NCBI RefSeq assembly: GCF_003711515.1
Contig: NW_021167083.1
Coordinates: 1,748,481-1,812,480, forward strand
Length of the DNA: 64,000 nucleotides
Direction of reading: 5' to 3'
Origin: Sodiomyces alkalinus F11
Lineage: Eukaryota; Ascomycota; Sordariomycetes; Glomerellales; Plectosphaerellaceae
In this document: piece after piece, positions 37,201-50,073 of the stretch
How the letters are laid out: each line of letters starts with the position of its first letter
Numbering within the stretch: position 1 is the stretch's first letter
Translations under genes and position numbers: made by a program
The notes under the pieces: generated by a model
Databases searched by the model: none
The model's input: only the letters and a program-made list of their open reading frames with translations
What the model was told of the DNA's origin: nothing

Positions 37201-39430
37201 ATTAAGTTAGCTTAGTATTAGATTCGAAAACGCGTACCTTATAGCCTAATTAACGGTCTATCTAGGCGAGGAATTCCTTAATTATTACGAGGATATCCAC
37301 TATTAGCTTACTCTTTATAATATAGGTGGCTGTAAAACCACTATAATAGTCGGTGAAAAATATATACCGCGAGTCCTTATCGGATATTCTATTAAAATCC
37401 GTGAAATTAATCGCCCACTACTCCCCTATATAAGCAGGTACGGTGCGAGGGCGCCTACTAACGTGCCGTTTAATCTTTATAAGCTCGTAGGCCTCGTAGT
37501 CGATAGTTATTAGTCCCTTTATTTTAACCCCCTACGTCTGCTCTTCTAGGTACCTAAGGGGTTTACGGCTAGCGTGCCCTAGTCGTAGTTTACTATAAGA
37601 TACCCTCCGTAGTGCTTAGATAGCCTTAATTTATAGATAGCTTTTCGGGTGGAAGAAGAGCCTAGAAAAGTAGCCGCAGATTAGTTAGAGGGCACGTATT
37701 TAATAACGGTTTAATCAAAACGGTGACTTAGCTAGTATAGTATAGATCTATCGGAACGCCGAATACAGTTATTTAGTGGCTTCTAATTCTATTAGTATCC
37801 TCGAAGACGTAGGCGTTAGTTAGAGATTAAATTATAGGCAAAGTCCTTATAGTATACGACGTTTAATAGCCTAAAATCGAGGCCTCCTATTAGTCCATTT
37901 AATCTCACGGTCACGTTACCGTAACCTTTAATAGGTAGGGACAAACTGCCGGCTACTACGTAGTCCCCTTACGTAGCGGGTGTAAAATTAGAAAAACAGG
38001 AAAAATCGTTAAAGATATAAATACTGGTACCGGAATCGAGGATAGTAGAGGCTCGAAGAGGGTAATTAGTAGTAGCGGTTCCTACTATAAAGCTAGCGGC
38101 GTGGGAGACGCCGCTATAGATAGTACGGACGCTGCTATAGTCGAGTCACGCCTCTTTAGGCTATACTAAGTCCCGGCTTATATCCTTCTTCACCTTCTTT
38201 ACGGTGCGTAGTTCTTCCACTTCCGCGCGCAGCGAGGGGTCGTATTTAAGGATCCGTTAAACGGTTATTTTAATACTCTCGAAGGGTATCTAATCGTTAT
38301 ATACCGTATCCGGGAATAGATAGAATCAGGCGTTAATATCGTGGCCAGGTATAACGTATACGCGGTAGATCTACCCTCTCTACGGAGTAGATTAGCGGCG
38401 TTTAGAAGAGGAACAGTTAGCTAAAGCAGCTAAAGGTATAGCTATAGATACCGCGGTAGTGGGATTCTTAGCTTTATTCTTCCCACGGCCGCCCTTCTTA
38501 TAGGGCTTAGCCGTGGCCTCTAAGGTATCTTTACCCTCTTCGCTTCCGGTATATAGTGTAGGGAATACTATAGCGTGGTGGCTACCGCGTTTTCCTTAGT
38601 CTTTAAGTCTAGTATTAATATACTTCTAACTAAGGGTATAAAGGTCTTCGGGTATAACTACCTAGTTATCTATAAGGCGACCCTTAGCCTTAGTCTAATC
38701 GCGGCCGGTATAGGGGCGTATGCCTTTAAAGAAATCTATAACCTATATATACGTGGCGGGCTTCGAACCGGTATCTTTATTGCTTTATAGCAGCAGCTAC
38801 TACTTATCTAACCACTCCCCGAGCTTCTTAAGGCTATTCGTAGGATAACGAGTATACTCGATATACTCTTCTTGGGTATCGGTTTAGCAGGTGGCTAAGT
38901 ACTAATCCGTATCGCGTTTAACGGCTTCGTACACCTCGCGAGGTATACCTCCTCGTAGCAGTTATCTACGGCTTTAGTTAATAGTATTAACCTACTAGGT
39001 TAGTATAGCGTTAATCCCCTTTAGATAGCTATCGTATTACGTTTATAGGATCTTCTAGCGCGCGATTTCGATATTGTACGCTTTCTAGCCAGTATCTATA
39101 AGGTCGAGATATTATATAGGGGTACGCCTAGGCGTTATAAAGGGGAAAAAGTCGTAATTCGGCATTATAGGCTCTTCGGGGGACTAAGTCGGATTAATTA
39201 GGCGGAGAAACCTCTACACGTTATTATAGGTGGTAACCGATTCGTATAGGCATTACTAGAGCTCCTAATCCTTATAGGTTTTATACGTAATAGAGCTAAG
39301 ATACGATATCTTAATAGTTATTTTATAGATTAACACGCTATATCGGCGCGGCTAGATAGCTTCTTAAATCGATAGTAGTAAAGGTAAAAATAGTAGGTAA
39401 AATAGGTATATCTTCACTTACCAAGTAAGA
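34240..39430 (-). pseudogene. D gag-pol relic (copia order: gag, integrase, RT, RNase H)
   Basis: The copia order is plain on the minus strand. Integrase at about 37,450-37,070 reads INFTDFNR, then SRYIFFTDYYSGFTATYII, then HDISxFLRNEGILLE, the usual fungal copia residues. RT at about 35,590-35,390 reads NAFIHAPLPHDIFIYPPPAF and then LKKALYRLKESPLL. RNase H lies at about 35,000-34,250. Gag should be at about 39,400-38,900. Stops are TAA/TAG. The plus-strand frame 38,575-38,790 is a shadow. Confidence 0.8.
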
Positions 39431-39438
39431 CTCTTAAT

Positions 39439-39556
39439 TATTAGATAAAGCGTAGTCAAAATCGTTATAAAATAGGTCAAACTTTTATTAAGGTAATTAT
39501 ATACTATTATAACTCTCTTAGACCGTCAGGGAAACGCTGCCACCGTATTTTATATA
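39439..39556 (-). repeat. D 5' LTR, first part
   Basis: It matches 33,991 onward (TATTAGATAAAGCG...CCGTATTTTATATA) and stops at the E insertion with TSD atata (39,552-39,556). The LTR continues at 47,268. Confidence 0.85.
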
Positions 39557-39780
39557 TGTCAAGGAATAGGCTATAACACTAGGGAAAAGGTGCACCGTAG
39601 CGGATAATACTATTAGGCTTAATAGTCGTATATTTCTTAAGACTTTAACTTCAGGGAAAAGGGGGATTTTTCCCTCTACGCTAACGTGGCGATTCTAAGG
39701 TTTTTGCCGAATGCTCGGCGGCCCGAGCATATCTCCGACTATATATAGTGCGAATCTATAGTGCTACTCCGTTCCTTATA
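39557..39780 (-). repeat. E 3' LTR
   Basis: 224 bp, TGTCAAGGAATAGGC...CGTTCCTTATA. The partner at 47,044-47,267 starts TATTAAGG, with both changes of the RIP type. Confidence 0.9.
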
Positions 39781-40509
39781 CTGCCCCCTCTTTAACGGGG
39801 CTAGTCCCTTAGGCCCGTTTTAGCCTCCCTAATAGGTCCACGTGATTTAGCCTCGCGCAGAGCTTATTATCCGGTCAGCGATTTTAATTAGTTCCCGTTA
39901 TAAGGCTTCCTAACCTCCTTCTATAATATTATAACTTTCTTCGTATTAGCCGAGTAATTAGTAAACCGTTAACGGTATAAGCGTATAGCTAACTCGCTTA
40001 CCTATTACGATTCCTATTCTAGTATCCCGCGTGATAGTCGGCGATTACTCGCCGCGTTTCCTAATATCACGCTTATCGTTATTCCTTCCTTTATTATTAT
40101 AGTATATATTATTACTAAATTTACGGTTACCGTTCTTTATACTTACCCCTTCTTTAGCCGGATTCGTAACTAAGGCGACCGTTCGCCGCGTAGATAAATT
40201 TTCCTTATTCCCTTTTATAGTTATTTTCCTCTTCTCTTCCTTTTCCTTATATAATCCTTTATTTTTTATATTATATTCCTAACTTAACTATAACGTTAAA
40301 CGATCGCCGTATAACTATTTCTATCTTTACTTTTATCTTTATTCCTAGTTATAATTAGTTTTTACCGTCGAATATTCGGTAATATATCGCTTTTACTTAG
40401 TATAGCTTAGGAGTTTCGCTCCCTACTATATAATACTAATATTAGGTTTATCGGCGGCTACTTAACGGAGCCGTCCTACGGACGCTATATTACCTTTTTA
40501 GCGATAGAT
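39781..40509. other. E spacer between 3' LTR and antisense frame
   Basis: RIP-degraded sequence rich in T and C on the plus strand. It would hold the promoter and leader of the antisense frame if that is expressed. No gene recognised. Confidence 0.4.
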
Positions 40510-41568
40510 ATGTATATTAATTATATTAATAACTCTAATAGTAACGCTTATTACTATATTATTTATATACGCTCCTACTAAGCTTATATATCTATAAGTT
40601 CCCCCTTTAGTTTCGTCGAGCGCTTAGTATCTAACACGTTTTTAGATTCCCGACGGACTTTTAGGCGCTACCTAGTAGATTTAGAATATTATAACGGGTA
40701 TTATAACTCTTAAAGCTAATAGCGAGTTAACGGCGCTTAGTCGCCGCCGTTTTTATCTCCGCCTTCGGGCGGCCTATAAATAGTTTCGTAAAGCTTTAGA
40801 CGAGATTACCCGCCCGCCCGCCGTCGCCGTCGCTAATTATCTTATACTCGACGAGTTATTATCTATGCGGTCTCTCTTAACTATTAATCTTATAATACGG
40901 GTTTATACCTATTACTCGCCGTTTATATAGCTTCCGCTAATTTTAATTAGGTTAATAACCTCGACGTCGCCGATACTCGCGCGTTTATAGGTATAGTGAT
41001 CCCGCCCCGTGACTGTAGCCTTATTACCTTTACTATTTTAGTCCGGGCTATCCGCGAGCTTTATTATACCGAATATAGAGAATACCCCGCTAAGCGCTCG
41101 GTAAGACCAGCCGGTCACGCTTAGCGCGGTATAAATATATTCTCCTAACTCTTAGGCCTAAGTTAAGCCATAAACGCTATTACCGAACCCCGTTATCCCC
41201 TTATATCTGCTATATACGCCGGTTATCGTATATCCGCCCGCGGCCCTTAAATCTATAAGTCGTCAGACGATAAGGTCGAGGTCATTAACCCGTTACTATA
41301 GCCCGCCGCCTCGCCTATTACCGCTAATAGCCCTAAGGCTATCGCCGAGTTATCGCCCGTTATTATTAAGTCTAAGGATAAAGAGGAGGAGATAAAGGAG
41401 GAGGAGGAGATCAAGGAGGAGGAGGAGATAGAGGAGGAGGGTATTAAGCCCGACTCTAATAATATTAAGATAGAGGATACCGATACTTTAGCGGAGTCTA
41501 CTAATTTCTTAGAGGAGGTTATTATCGTTAGTAGCGATAATAACTCTTTTAAGGGTTTCGACGATTAA
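40510..41568 (+). pseudogene. E antisense ORF relic (opposite to pol)
   Basis: From an ATG at 40,510 one plus-strand frame of about 352 codons runs to TAA at 41,566-41,568, with internal TAA/TAG only at plausible Gln codons. The first 100 residues are rich in Tyr, Asn and Ser; then comes a Ser/Pro/Arg-rich region (about 40,740-40,850). A segment reads VRAIRELYYTEYREYPAK (about 41,043-41,096). The C-terminus is highly acidic, with repeated KEEEE blocks (41,379-41,440), and ends FKGFDD. It is tail-to-tail with pol, whose chromodomain ends near 41,790. The frame may extend upstream of 40,510. No domain recognised. Confidence 0.5.
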
Positions 41569-41779
41569 AGGTGGATGTTTTCTTCCTAGCGGCCGTATAG
41601 CGCTAATTTACTAAGGCTAGGGGTAATTATTTTATAGTCGCCCTTTTTAGTGTTATTTTCCCTTATATATAGCCCTTATTATTATTCTTTTACTATATAA
41701 GTATAGCTATAATTTTTCTTAACTTACGAAATTTAGTTCTATACCGGCCGTTTAGCGCTAGTAGTCGTCTTACTTCTTA

Positions 41780-44700
41780 TATATATATTTCTTCTGCTTT
41801 TAGTATCGCTTTAGGATCGCTAGAGCGTTCTTTAAATAGTCCTCCGGCTCCTAAGTATTATACTCTACTAGCTAGCCCACCTATTTTACGAGGTAGAACT
41901 TCTATCCCTATTCCTCCTTATAGGCTACGATATCCTTGACCTCTTACTTATTCTGCTCTTCTATAAGAGGTAGTAGGTTATTCGCCGAACCCTCGGCTAT
42001 AAGCCCGGCTTTCCACGGTTCTAATAGCGATACCGAAAACACGTTATATATCCTTAAGTACTATGGTGGTAGGCGAACCCTATACGCTAGCTCGCCGATC
42101 CGCTCTAAAATCTCTACCCGGATATACCGCGGCGTGAGTTTTAAGCCGGCCTTAAATAGGAAATTAATAGTGGCGAGCCCTACGAATTCTCCCTTTTCAA
42201 AACTCCTAGACTTATACCTTTTATTATAATACTTAGCCTAGGTCTTAACCGCCGCCTCCTAATAGGCGCGGATCCGTCGGCGGACGTCCGCTAACTATTT
42301 AACGCGTTCTCTAACGCTGTATACCGTAGTATCGTTTCTAGGTTTAATGTACTCTATTATCCTCGGGTAATACCCGTAAAGCGCCTTATATAAGAATACT
42401 TTAATAGAACTATATAGGCTATTATTATACACGAACTTAGCCTCTTATAACTAGATTAGCTAATAATCGGCGGCCTCTATACTTATCGTCCTTAAGAACT
42501 TAAGTAGTGTCTAGTATGTCTATTCGGTCTGCCTATCCGTTTAAGGGTAAAATATAGTGGATAGTCGGCGAGTAATCGCCCTCTCGCAGTAGAACTCCTC
42601 CTAAAACCGACTCGTGATAAGCTTATCCCTATCGCTTATAATTCCCCTTACGCTCCCGAAACGATACTTAACCTCGCTATAGAGGATAGTAGCTAACCGG
42701 GGTGCTATAAGTATTTTATAGGTCGGTATAAAAAGCATATACTTTATTAAGCGGTCGACGATTATTAGTATAGCGTTATAAATTTAACCGTCCCTACCCT
42801 TCGCGGGTAGGAAACCCGTAATAAAATCTATAGCGATTTTTTAAAACGGGTATAATAGTAGTAGTAATGACTATAGTTATCCGTGCCGTTTATACCTTAG
42901 TACCTAAACGCCTTAATAAGCCGAGTATACGGCGATATATTCGCGAATATTATTCGCTAGGTTAACCTAATAAAACTTTCTTAATACTAGCTCTAGTATT
43001 TTATTTACACCTATATATCCCGTATAGGGGTTATCGTAATATTAGCATAGGATCTCTGTCCTAATTATCGCCTCCTCGAGGATTATTAGTCTTCCCCTAT
43101 AATATAGTATACTATTTTTATCTAAAGAGTACCCCGCTGTCTTTCCGGTCTTTTATCGAACGTTTACCGTTAAAGATATATAGTTAGCGTTAGTAGTCTA
43201 TAGCCCTCTAACTAACTACTTAAACTCTTCGCTAGACGTAAGACGATTTACCGTTTCGCCCCTAATAAGCTCCCGTATTATAGAGCGTGGAATATACTAA
43301 TCCGGGATTATAGTAACCCTAGCCTTAATCTCCTCCTCCGGCGTATAGTCGGCGGAGGCCCGCCGGGCCGTTATACTATTACTACGGGTTTTCTTAGCCC
43401 GTATAATCGCTATAACGATAACACGCGAGGTGCTGTCCTTTAGGCTTAGAGGTGGCTATTACCCTTATCGCCCTGCTTTAGAGCTTAGCTACGCGACGTC
43501 TTCGTTTAGCGGAGTGACCCGTTATCTTTTAGGTCTAGGGTCCTTCTCCTAAAATAACCTCCTAGCGGCCTATACGTATACGAAAAGAACCGCCTTTTTT
43601 AGGGTAGCGTGGATTTATATAATCTATTAGCGAATACTCGCCTATATATTATTAATTAGACTTAGCTTACTAGAGAGAGTAGGGAGGATATCGTTATAGG
43701 ATATTTCCCCCCCTATATAGTCTAGCCTCCTGGATAGACTATCCGCTAGGTTTATTTTTCCCGGGCGATACTACACTTTAAAATCGAAAGATATAAGCCG
43801 ATATACCTATCTAGTAAGCCTTCCGCGAAGGTCCTACGCTAGCGCCCGTAGCACGCCCTTTAGGGCTTTATAGTCTATTAGGACTATAAACGCCTGCCCT
43901 ATACCTTTAAGGTAATATCTTTAGTACTCTAAGCTTTCTACGATAGCTAATAACTCCTATTATCCTATAGCCTACCGTTATTCTGTATCGGTGAGTTTTC
44001 GCGAATAGTAGGCGATTAGTCGCTACTACGAGTTATGCTTTTAACTTAAAATTCCGGATACTACTTTATCTGATATATCCGTCTTAACTCTAGAGTCTAG
44101 CACGGGGTTCTAATAGCGTAGAATAAGCGCCGAGCTAAAAGCGACTTTTAGTCTTTTAAAAGCTTCTCGAGCCTTTAGCGGAAAATAGAATAGTCCCTTC
44201 TTTACGCCGGCCTTACTACCCTTTAGTAGCGCGGATAGGGGTATCGTGACCTTTAAGTATCCTTTAATAAATCTCCTATAGATATTCGCGAATCTTAAGA
44301 AGACTTATATATCCCTAAAAGATTCTAGCGCCGGCTAATCGGCTACCGCTTATACCCTTTTTAGGTCTATCGTAATACCCTTACGGCTTACTATAAACCC
44401 TAAGAAATCTACCTAGTCCCTATAAAATTCGTATTTCGATAGTTTAGTATATAGGTAGTAACGCCGTAACCTTTTAAGGACCTATTATAGGTGCTTCGTG
44501 TATTCCTTTTTAGTGCGGGAGTAGATTAGGATATCGTCGAGGTATATAATATAGTAGATATTAAGTAAACCGGTAAGTACTCGGTATATATACGTCTAAA
44601 ATATCGCGGGCGTATTTATTAACCCGAATAGTATAACCGTATACCTAAAATACCTATACCGCGTTCTAAATACGGTTTTCTAGCAGTCCTCTTTCTTAAT

Positions 44701-46950
44701 CCGGATCCTATAATAGGTATCTCGGATATTAACCTTCGAAAAGTACTAGGCGCCCGAAAGGCGATCTAGTAGTTCCCTAATTAGTAGGAGCGGGTACCGG
44801 TTCTTAATCGTAATAGCGTTTAGCCTATAATAGTCGATATATAAGCGAAGGCTACCGTCCTTTTTTAGCACGAATAGGACTAATAACCCCGTTAGGCTAA
44901 TCGATTTCTAAATATAACCGCTCGCTATACCTTCGGCGATATACTTCTTTAGTTTCTTAAGCTATATAGGTGATAATGGGTATAAGGGCCTAAACAGGAG
45001 CTCCTTCCCCTTTTATAGGTTAATAGAATATTCTGCGTCCTCTAATAGAGGTGGTTCCTTCGCTGCTTCTTCCGAAAATATATCTTTAAACTATCGTAAA
45101 CTAAAAGGTAAACGCACGCCTTTAGGCCGTGGTTTATCGTTATCTACTAACGGAATCGTTATATCCGGGATACTACCCGTGATAGCGGTGGCTATAGTAA
45201 CGTATATAACGTACGCCTTCGCCCTTTACTTTACTACCTCCTAGGCCTAGGCCTTAGGTTCCGCGATAAAGAGCGGTCTAAAGCCGAATATTCGGCTAGC
45301 TGTGTCGATTAGGATACTCTCCTAACCTATACTATTATTCGATAATAGTAAGTAACCTAACCCCTTCGGCCGGTCCGTGTATATAAATACTCTCTTTAAG
45401 AGTTAGGGCCTCCCCTTAGAGTCTACTAAATAGAAGGCTAAGCTATATACTCTGCGGCTACTCGTTACTCGGCTATCGAAACCTTTTAGAGCCGGGGCCT
45501 GGATTCCGCTTAACGGCTATAACTTTAACCGTTCTACTAGTGCCGGGCTAATAATATCGACTTATATATCTATATTAAGGTCGACGCTAAGCTTAACCTC
45601 GCGCCCTTCTCGGATAATATATATAACTCCTTACGCGACTTTACGGACTAGGACTTATTTCGGGGATTTTACGGATATAATGCTTACTCTCTATACTACG
45701 CTAATCCGTTTCCCGGGCTATTAGGGATCTTAGTAATCCGTGTATCGTTATTAAGGGCTAATTCCCCTTAGACCTAAATATTACTTATATTAGCGCTTTT
45801 CTGCGCTAAGCCCTTACCGCCGTTTTCACGGTCTTTACTATAGTAGTCCTTAGACCGGTATCCCTTTTTACTATAGTTATAGCACTCCTTATTAAAGGGT
45901 TTATCTAACCTAGAGGTTTTCTAGGTGCTAGGCGTGGTTATTAACGATAAAGATTTTATCGCTTATTATTACGCCTTTAAGGTGCTTTCCGACTATTTAG
46001 CGGACGGATACTATCCCCTCTACGATAGGTTATCCTTCTAATAGTAGGAGTAGGACCTTTTCCGGCTATTAGACCTATTATTTAAAGAGTATATCTCCTA
46101 AAGTAACTACGCCTCCTACGCTACCGTGTAAGCCTCTTTAAGCTTAACCCGCCGCTTATAAAGCTTATCGCGGAACCGTGCGGGAAATCGTCGAAAATAG
46201 TCGTATGCACGCTTTTCGCTACTATACGTCTTTTACCCTAATAGGCGATAGTAATTATCCTATTATTCGAATAACTTTATCGGCGTTATCTCGCCGATAA
46301 TACGTAATTTATATTGCTCCTCCCGGTAATAAAAGTACTATAAGTCGCGGGATAAGTATTCTCGCCGAATAAACGCCTTAAGGTTATCCTATATAGGCGA
46401 TAAGAGCTTCTTTTTATAGCTCCGCTACGATATCTAGTAGGATCGTTCTAGCTTAGTTAAAGCCTATTTAATTAGCTAGAGTATAGGGGCCTCTACCCAA
46501 AAACGGTTTCCGGCCTTAACCGCGGATACCTAATCGTTAATCCTAGTAACGGTCGCGTTCTCTTTTAGGGTCTTATAGTTATAGACCGGTAGCTTCTTAT
46601 ATTCGCGCTTTATCGCCGGTTATTCGACGAGCCTTTATAGGATAGCTTTATTCTGCCTTTATATCTACTAGTTAAACTCTTATTACTACTATACCTAATA
46701 CGCTAGTAGGGCGAATAGGTTCTTAGTAGTAGTCGGGGACGGTTCCCCTATATAGTCGGAAGACGCGTAGCTCGCGATTATTCGGCGCTCCTCGCTTATT
46801 CGATATCGAGTCTCCGTAGACGACTATCCACGGATAATATCCGCGTTTATACCGAACTAAGGGATAACGATAAGGCCGTATCGTTAGTATTATCCTATCG
46901 GTCCTAACGCTCTTTAATACCTTAAATAGGCTTTTCTTATTACACGCCCG
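41780..46950 (-). pseudogene. E gag-pol relic with chromodomain
   Basis: On the minus strand, gag lies at about 46,950-45,800 and ends in a knuckle at about 45,893-45,840 (CYNYSKKGYRSKDYY, one Cys kept). RT reads [19 protein letters not shown] (about 44,880-44,820) and YLDDILIYS (about 44,550-44,515), both Asp intact. RNase H is at about 44,200-43,750 and integrase at about 43,400-42,450. A chromodomain at about 41,910-41,820 shows KFYLVKxVG...YNTxEPEDYLKNA. The plus-strand frame 41,936-42,229 is a shadow. Confidence 0.85.
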
Positions 46951-47043
46951 TATCCGCCCGCTCGGCGTTAGTAGTACTTCGTAAAGTCCGCTTTAGTAGT
47001 ATCTTCGGCCCGGTAACCTCGTAGGTATAGAAGTTAAAGAATT

Positions 47044-47267
47044 TATTAAGGAATAGGCTATAACACTAGGGAAAAGGTACACCGTAGCGGAAAATACTAC
47101 TAGGCTTAATAGTCGTATATTTCTTAAGACTTTAACTTAAGAGAAAAAGGGGATTTTTCCCTCTACGCTAACATGGCGATTCCAAGGTTTTCGCCGAACG
47201 CTCGGCGGCCCGAGCGTATCTCCGACTGCACACAGTACGAATTCATAGTGCCACTCCGTTCCTTATA
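47044..47267 (-). repeat. E 5' LTR
   Basis: 224 bp, TATTAAGGAATAGGC...CGTTCCTTATA, followed by the second TSD copy atata. Confidence 0.9.
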
Positions 47268-47358
47268 ATATAGTGCAGATTCTATAAGCGTCTACTCAGA
47301 TTATACTCTTAGCAATCCGGCCTATTATGTAACCGAAAAGGCTATAGTCTGTTCGACG
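47268..47358 (-). repeat. D 5' LTR, second part
   Basis: It begins with the E TSD and continues the LTR (gtgcagattctataagcgtc...tctgttcgacg), then the D TSD tttag at 47,359-47,363. Confidence 0.85.
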
Positions 47359-48050
47359 TTTAGTCCGTTTTTCTTAGAATATAGCTCCTATATCGACTTA
47401 GTCTAGATAACCGAAAAGCCCCTTATAGAACCTAGAGTATTAGCGGCCTATAACCTATTACGATACTTATAAGAAGTGACCGAGTTCGCCTAGGCCGCGA
47501 TTATATTAATATAGCTTCGAAATAACGAGTCTACTAACTAATATCGTATACTAGCTAAGCGTTTTAAGGTTAACGACTTAGTCTAGTTATCGTTAGCTAG
47601 TTACTCGACTCCGTAACTTTCCTATAAGCTTAATTAGCTTTATTGTAAATACCGAGTTATAAAGGTAATTAGCCTATATATAGTTAAGCTTACTATACTA
47701 TCGTAAATCTACCCCTGATTCCACGTAGACTTATTATATCGCGCGGGCGATAACCCCGTTCTAGAATAGGTAGCGGATAACCCTTAACCACCGCTTATTT
47801 AAGAGGTAACCGATAGTAAAGAATAAGAAGTTAAGGAAATCCTCTACGTGAGGATAAAGAGGCGAGGCAGGAGATTAAAACGTAAGGTACTAATACGATA
47901 GGTAGGATACTCTAAGCCTATATAGGAACCGCTAAAACTATTAGTATAAATATAGGTATTTAACGAGTTTAAAAGGAAATTCGGCTTAGTAATAATAAAT
48001 AATAGCCTATTAGATACCTTTACGCTATTATAATATAGGAGCCGACATAT
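47359..48050 (+). pseudogene. A1 integrase end and chromodomain
   Basis: It runs parallel to 26,345-27,030 of A2, with the integrase C-terminal part followed by a chromodomain at about 47,810-47,980 (pattern EVKEIL...KRKVL...YSKPI). The A1 gag-pol ends here. Confidence 0.75.
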
Positions 48051-49450
48051 AAGCGATTATATCACGATAATCGGAAAGGAGTAAAAGTTAGATTTAGTTT
48101 AGGCCGGATAGGCCCCGCGCCCTAGCCACGCTTAATATAAGCCTAGATCGATATTCTCGGCCTCGAAATCGTTATCCTCGGGATTATCGACTTCTATAAA
48201 AGTCTTACCCTTATCGCCTAGTTATAGGTCGGAGTCTATCTCCTTAACCTTATTATTATTTTCGTTATCGTTATTATCGGGGATTATAACCGCGCTAGCG
48301 ATAGTTATACCCGTAAGTATAAAAGCCTATTTACACTCTATATATTATTAGAGTTTAGAAATTATAATATTAGCGCGATTAAATATAAGTATCTCCTTAA
48401 GTAGCTAAGTATACTCCCTTAGCTCTATAAGACTAAGGCGCCTAAAGTCTTTATCCGATAACGTTAACCCCGATAAGGGAGCGGGAGTAATAGGATAAGT
48501 ATTCTTTTTCGCTACGATATTAGGAAGGACCGGGCCTAAAACTATTACCTCGCCTATAACCTTATAAGGAGGAGATAAAGCTAATTATTCCGCCTTAGTA
48601 ATAACCTCCTCCGGAGGCGATATATTTAGTCCCGATACTATCTTTTCTATAACCTTTAAAGGAGGAGAAAAGACTAGTATAATTACCTCGCTAATAACCT
48701 TTATTACGAGACGAAGTAAGGCTAGTTTAATTACCTTATTAACAACCTTAGGAAAAGGTAGTAAAGCTAACTATAATACTACCTTTTTTTAGACCTCCTA
48801 AGGAGGAGAAGGGGCTAACGCGATTACTATACTAGGAGCCTCCGCGGGATATAAAGCTATAGGTAATATCGCCGTTATCGTTTCCCTAACTATAAGGGTA
48901 TCCAAGAATACTGCGTAGGTGTTAAGATACGGTTCTTACTCCTAGAAGGAGGGTTAGCGATGCGATTATAATCTTAAATGGGGAGGAGGTTTTATAAGGG
49001 CGTTCTTATTATTATCGCTAATAAGGGTAACCGTCTTAAATAACCTTTACGTACAGCCTTTAAGGTATATTAAGAGAGGAGTATACTAGTATATCTTCGT
49101 AGAGTATACGTAGTATTTCTTCCCCTAATTAGTTTAGGTATAATAAAGGCGCTTATACTTCCTATTAGCGATATCACGCGTATAAAGGAGGCACAACTTA
49201 GTATAAATACTACCGGGAGGGTACTTAGGAGGCTAATTACCCCCCGATTTCTTCTTAGCTAAAGGCGGCCGCGATAACCCGAATTATTATATAGTGAGTA
49301 ACGACTTAAGGTATAAGAGTATCGTACCTATATCGTTATTAGTAGTATACTTACTATTATTATTACCCCTATTATCGCCGGGGGCTAACGCTATCAATCA
49401 ACGCTATAAATTAGCGGGGTTACCTTAAAAAGCGATCGCGAGGAAGGGAT
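48050..49450 (-). pseudogene. A1 copy of the family-A antisense ORF
   Basis: It corresponds to 27,000-28,440 of A2 over its whole length and lies in the same place, between pol and the 3' LTR. Shared blocks on the plus strand include ggggattataaccgcgctag and ataagggtaaccgtcttaaa. Differences between the copies are mostly C/T and G/A, so a pre-RIP sequence could be inferred by comparison. Function unknown. Confidence 0.5.
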
Positions 49451-49859
49451 AGCTTACCTTAAACGGGGAACTCTTAAACTATACGAGTATTAATAGGGAA
49501 GTCTACGATAAAGGAGTTAGAAGAATCGTCGCTATAAGGAGACGCGAGTATATATAGAATAGCTATAGCTATTATTATTATTATTATAGTTAGAAGGGAG
49601 GAGAGAGGAAAAAGGGGCCTACAGGAAAAAAAGGGTATTATATATCTACGGATAGAAGCTATATAAGGGAGCCTATATTACTATTTCGGGTATATAAATA
49701 AAGGGTTAGTAAGCGACCTAAGATTTCTTTAATATTAAGGTAAGGGCGAGGTAAGATAAAAGGACACGATTATTCCTTTATCACCGCGATATAAGAGGGA
49801 GCTAAGCTATAACGGGGACGCGCGGTTATATAACCCCCGGAGGGAGAGGGGGGGGATAG

Positions 49860-50073
49860 TATTACGGGTTAACCCCGATATAAAGGATCCGGCTATACTC
49901 CGGATCTTCTTAACTACGCACTTAGTTAACGGACCTATATCGCCTAGTCATCGCCACCTTATAGCTAGCCCAGCGCTATAGACTTTTCTTCTTTTCCTTC
50001 TTCATTCCTTAGTTCTAGATAATCTATTATTATAACCTTACTTAGTGCTATAACCTATAACTAGTCGTTTATA
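49860..50073 (+). repeat. A1 3' LTR
   Basis: 214 bp, preceded by the purine tract gagggagagggggggggata and followed by the TSD gtagc (50,074-50,078). Confidence 0.9.

Larger units (their letters stand above)
39557..47267 (-). mobile_element. Chromovirus E inserted in the D LTR
   Basis: 7.7-kb Ty3/gypsy element on the minus strand with 224-bp LTRs (39,557-39,780 and 47,044-47,267) and TSD atata (39,552-39,556 and 47,268-47,272). Right to left: 5' LTR, gag, protease, RT, RNase H, integrase, chromodomain, antisense frame, 3' LTR. It is the innermost element of the A1-D-E stack, so it is younger than D and A1. Confidence 0.9.
33991..47358 (-). mobile_element. Ty1/copia element D, containing E
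   Basis: LTR retrotransposon on the minus strand, inserted in A1 integrase with TSD tttag (33,986-33,990 and 47,359-47,363). The 3' LTR is 33,991-34,194 (204 bp, TGTC...GATA). The 5' LTR is split by chromovirus E into 39,439-39,556 and 47,268-47,358. Excluding E and its TSD copy the element is about 5.65 kb, normal for copia. Confidence 0.9.
7325..50073 (+). mobile_element. Chromovirus A1, interrupted by F2 and D
   Basis: Full-length Ty3/gypsy element on the plus strand, split into 7,325-8,224, 30,379-33,990 and 47,359-50,073. The three segments total about 7.2 kb, the same as the uninterrupted copy A2 (21,843-29,065). LTRs of 214 bp lie at 7,325-7,538 and 49,860-50,073, and their original TG...CA ends are RIP-mutated to TA...TA. 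Order: LTR, gag, protease, RT, RNase H, integrase, chromodomain, then an antisense frame, purine tract and LTR. The RT catalytic motif still reads YIDDILVYS (about 32,197-32,225), but many stops make the element dead. Confidence 0.9.

Noticed and set aside
38575..38790. Plus-strand frame of 71 codons inside copia D
   Set aside because: It lies opposite the D gag-pol relic, has no family resemblance, and scarcity of TGA makes such frames common.
41936..42229. Plus-strand frame of 97 codons inside E
   Set aside because: It is opposite the end of E pol, next to the chromodomain that reads clearly on the minus strand.
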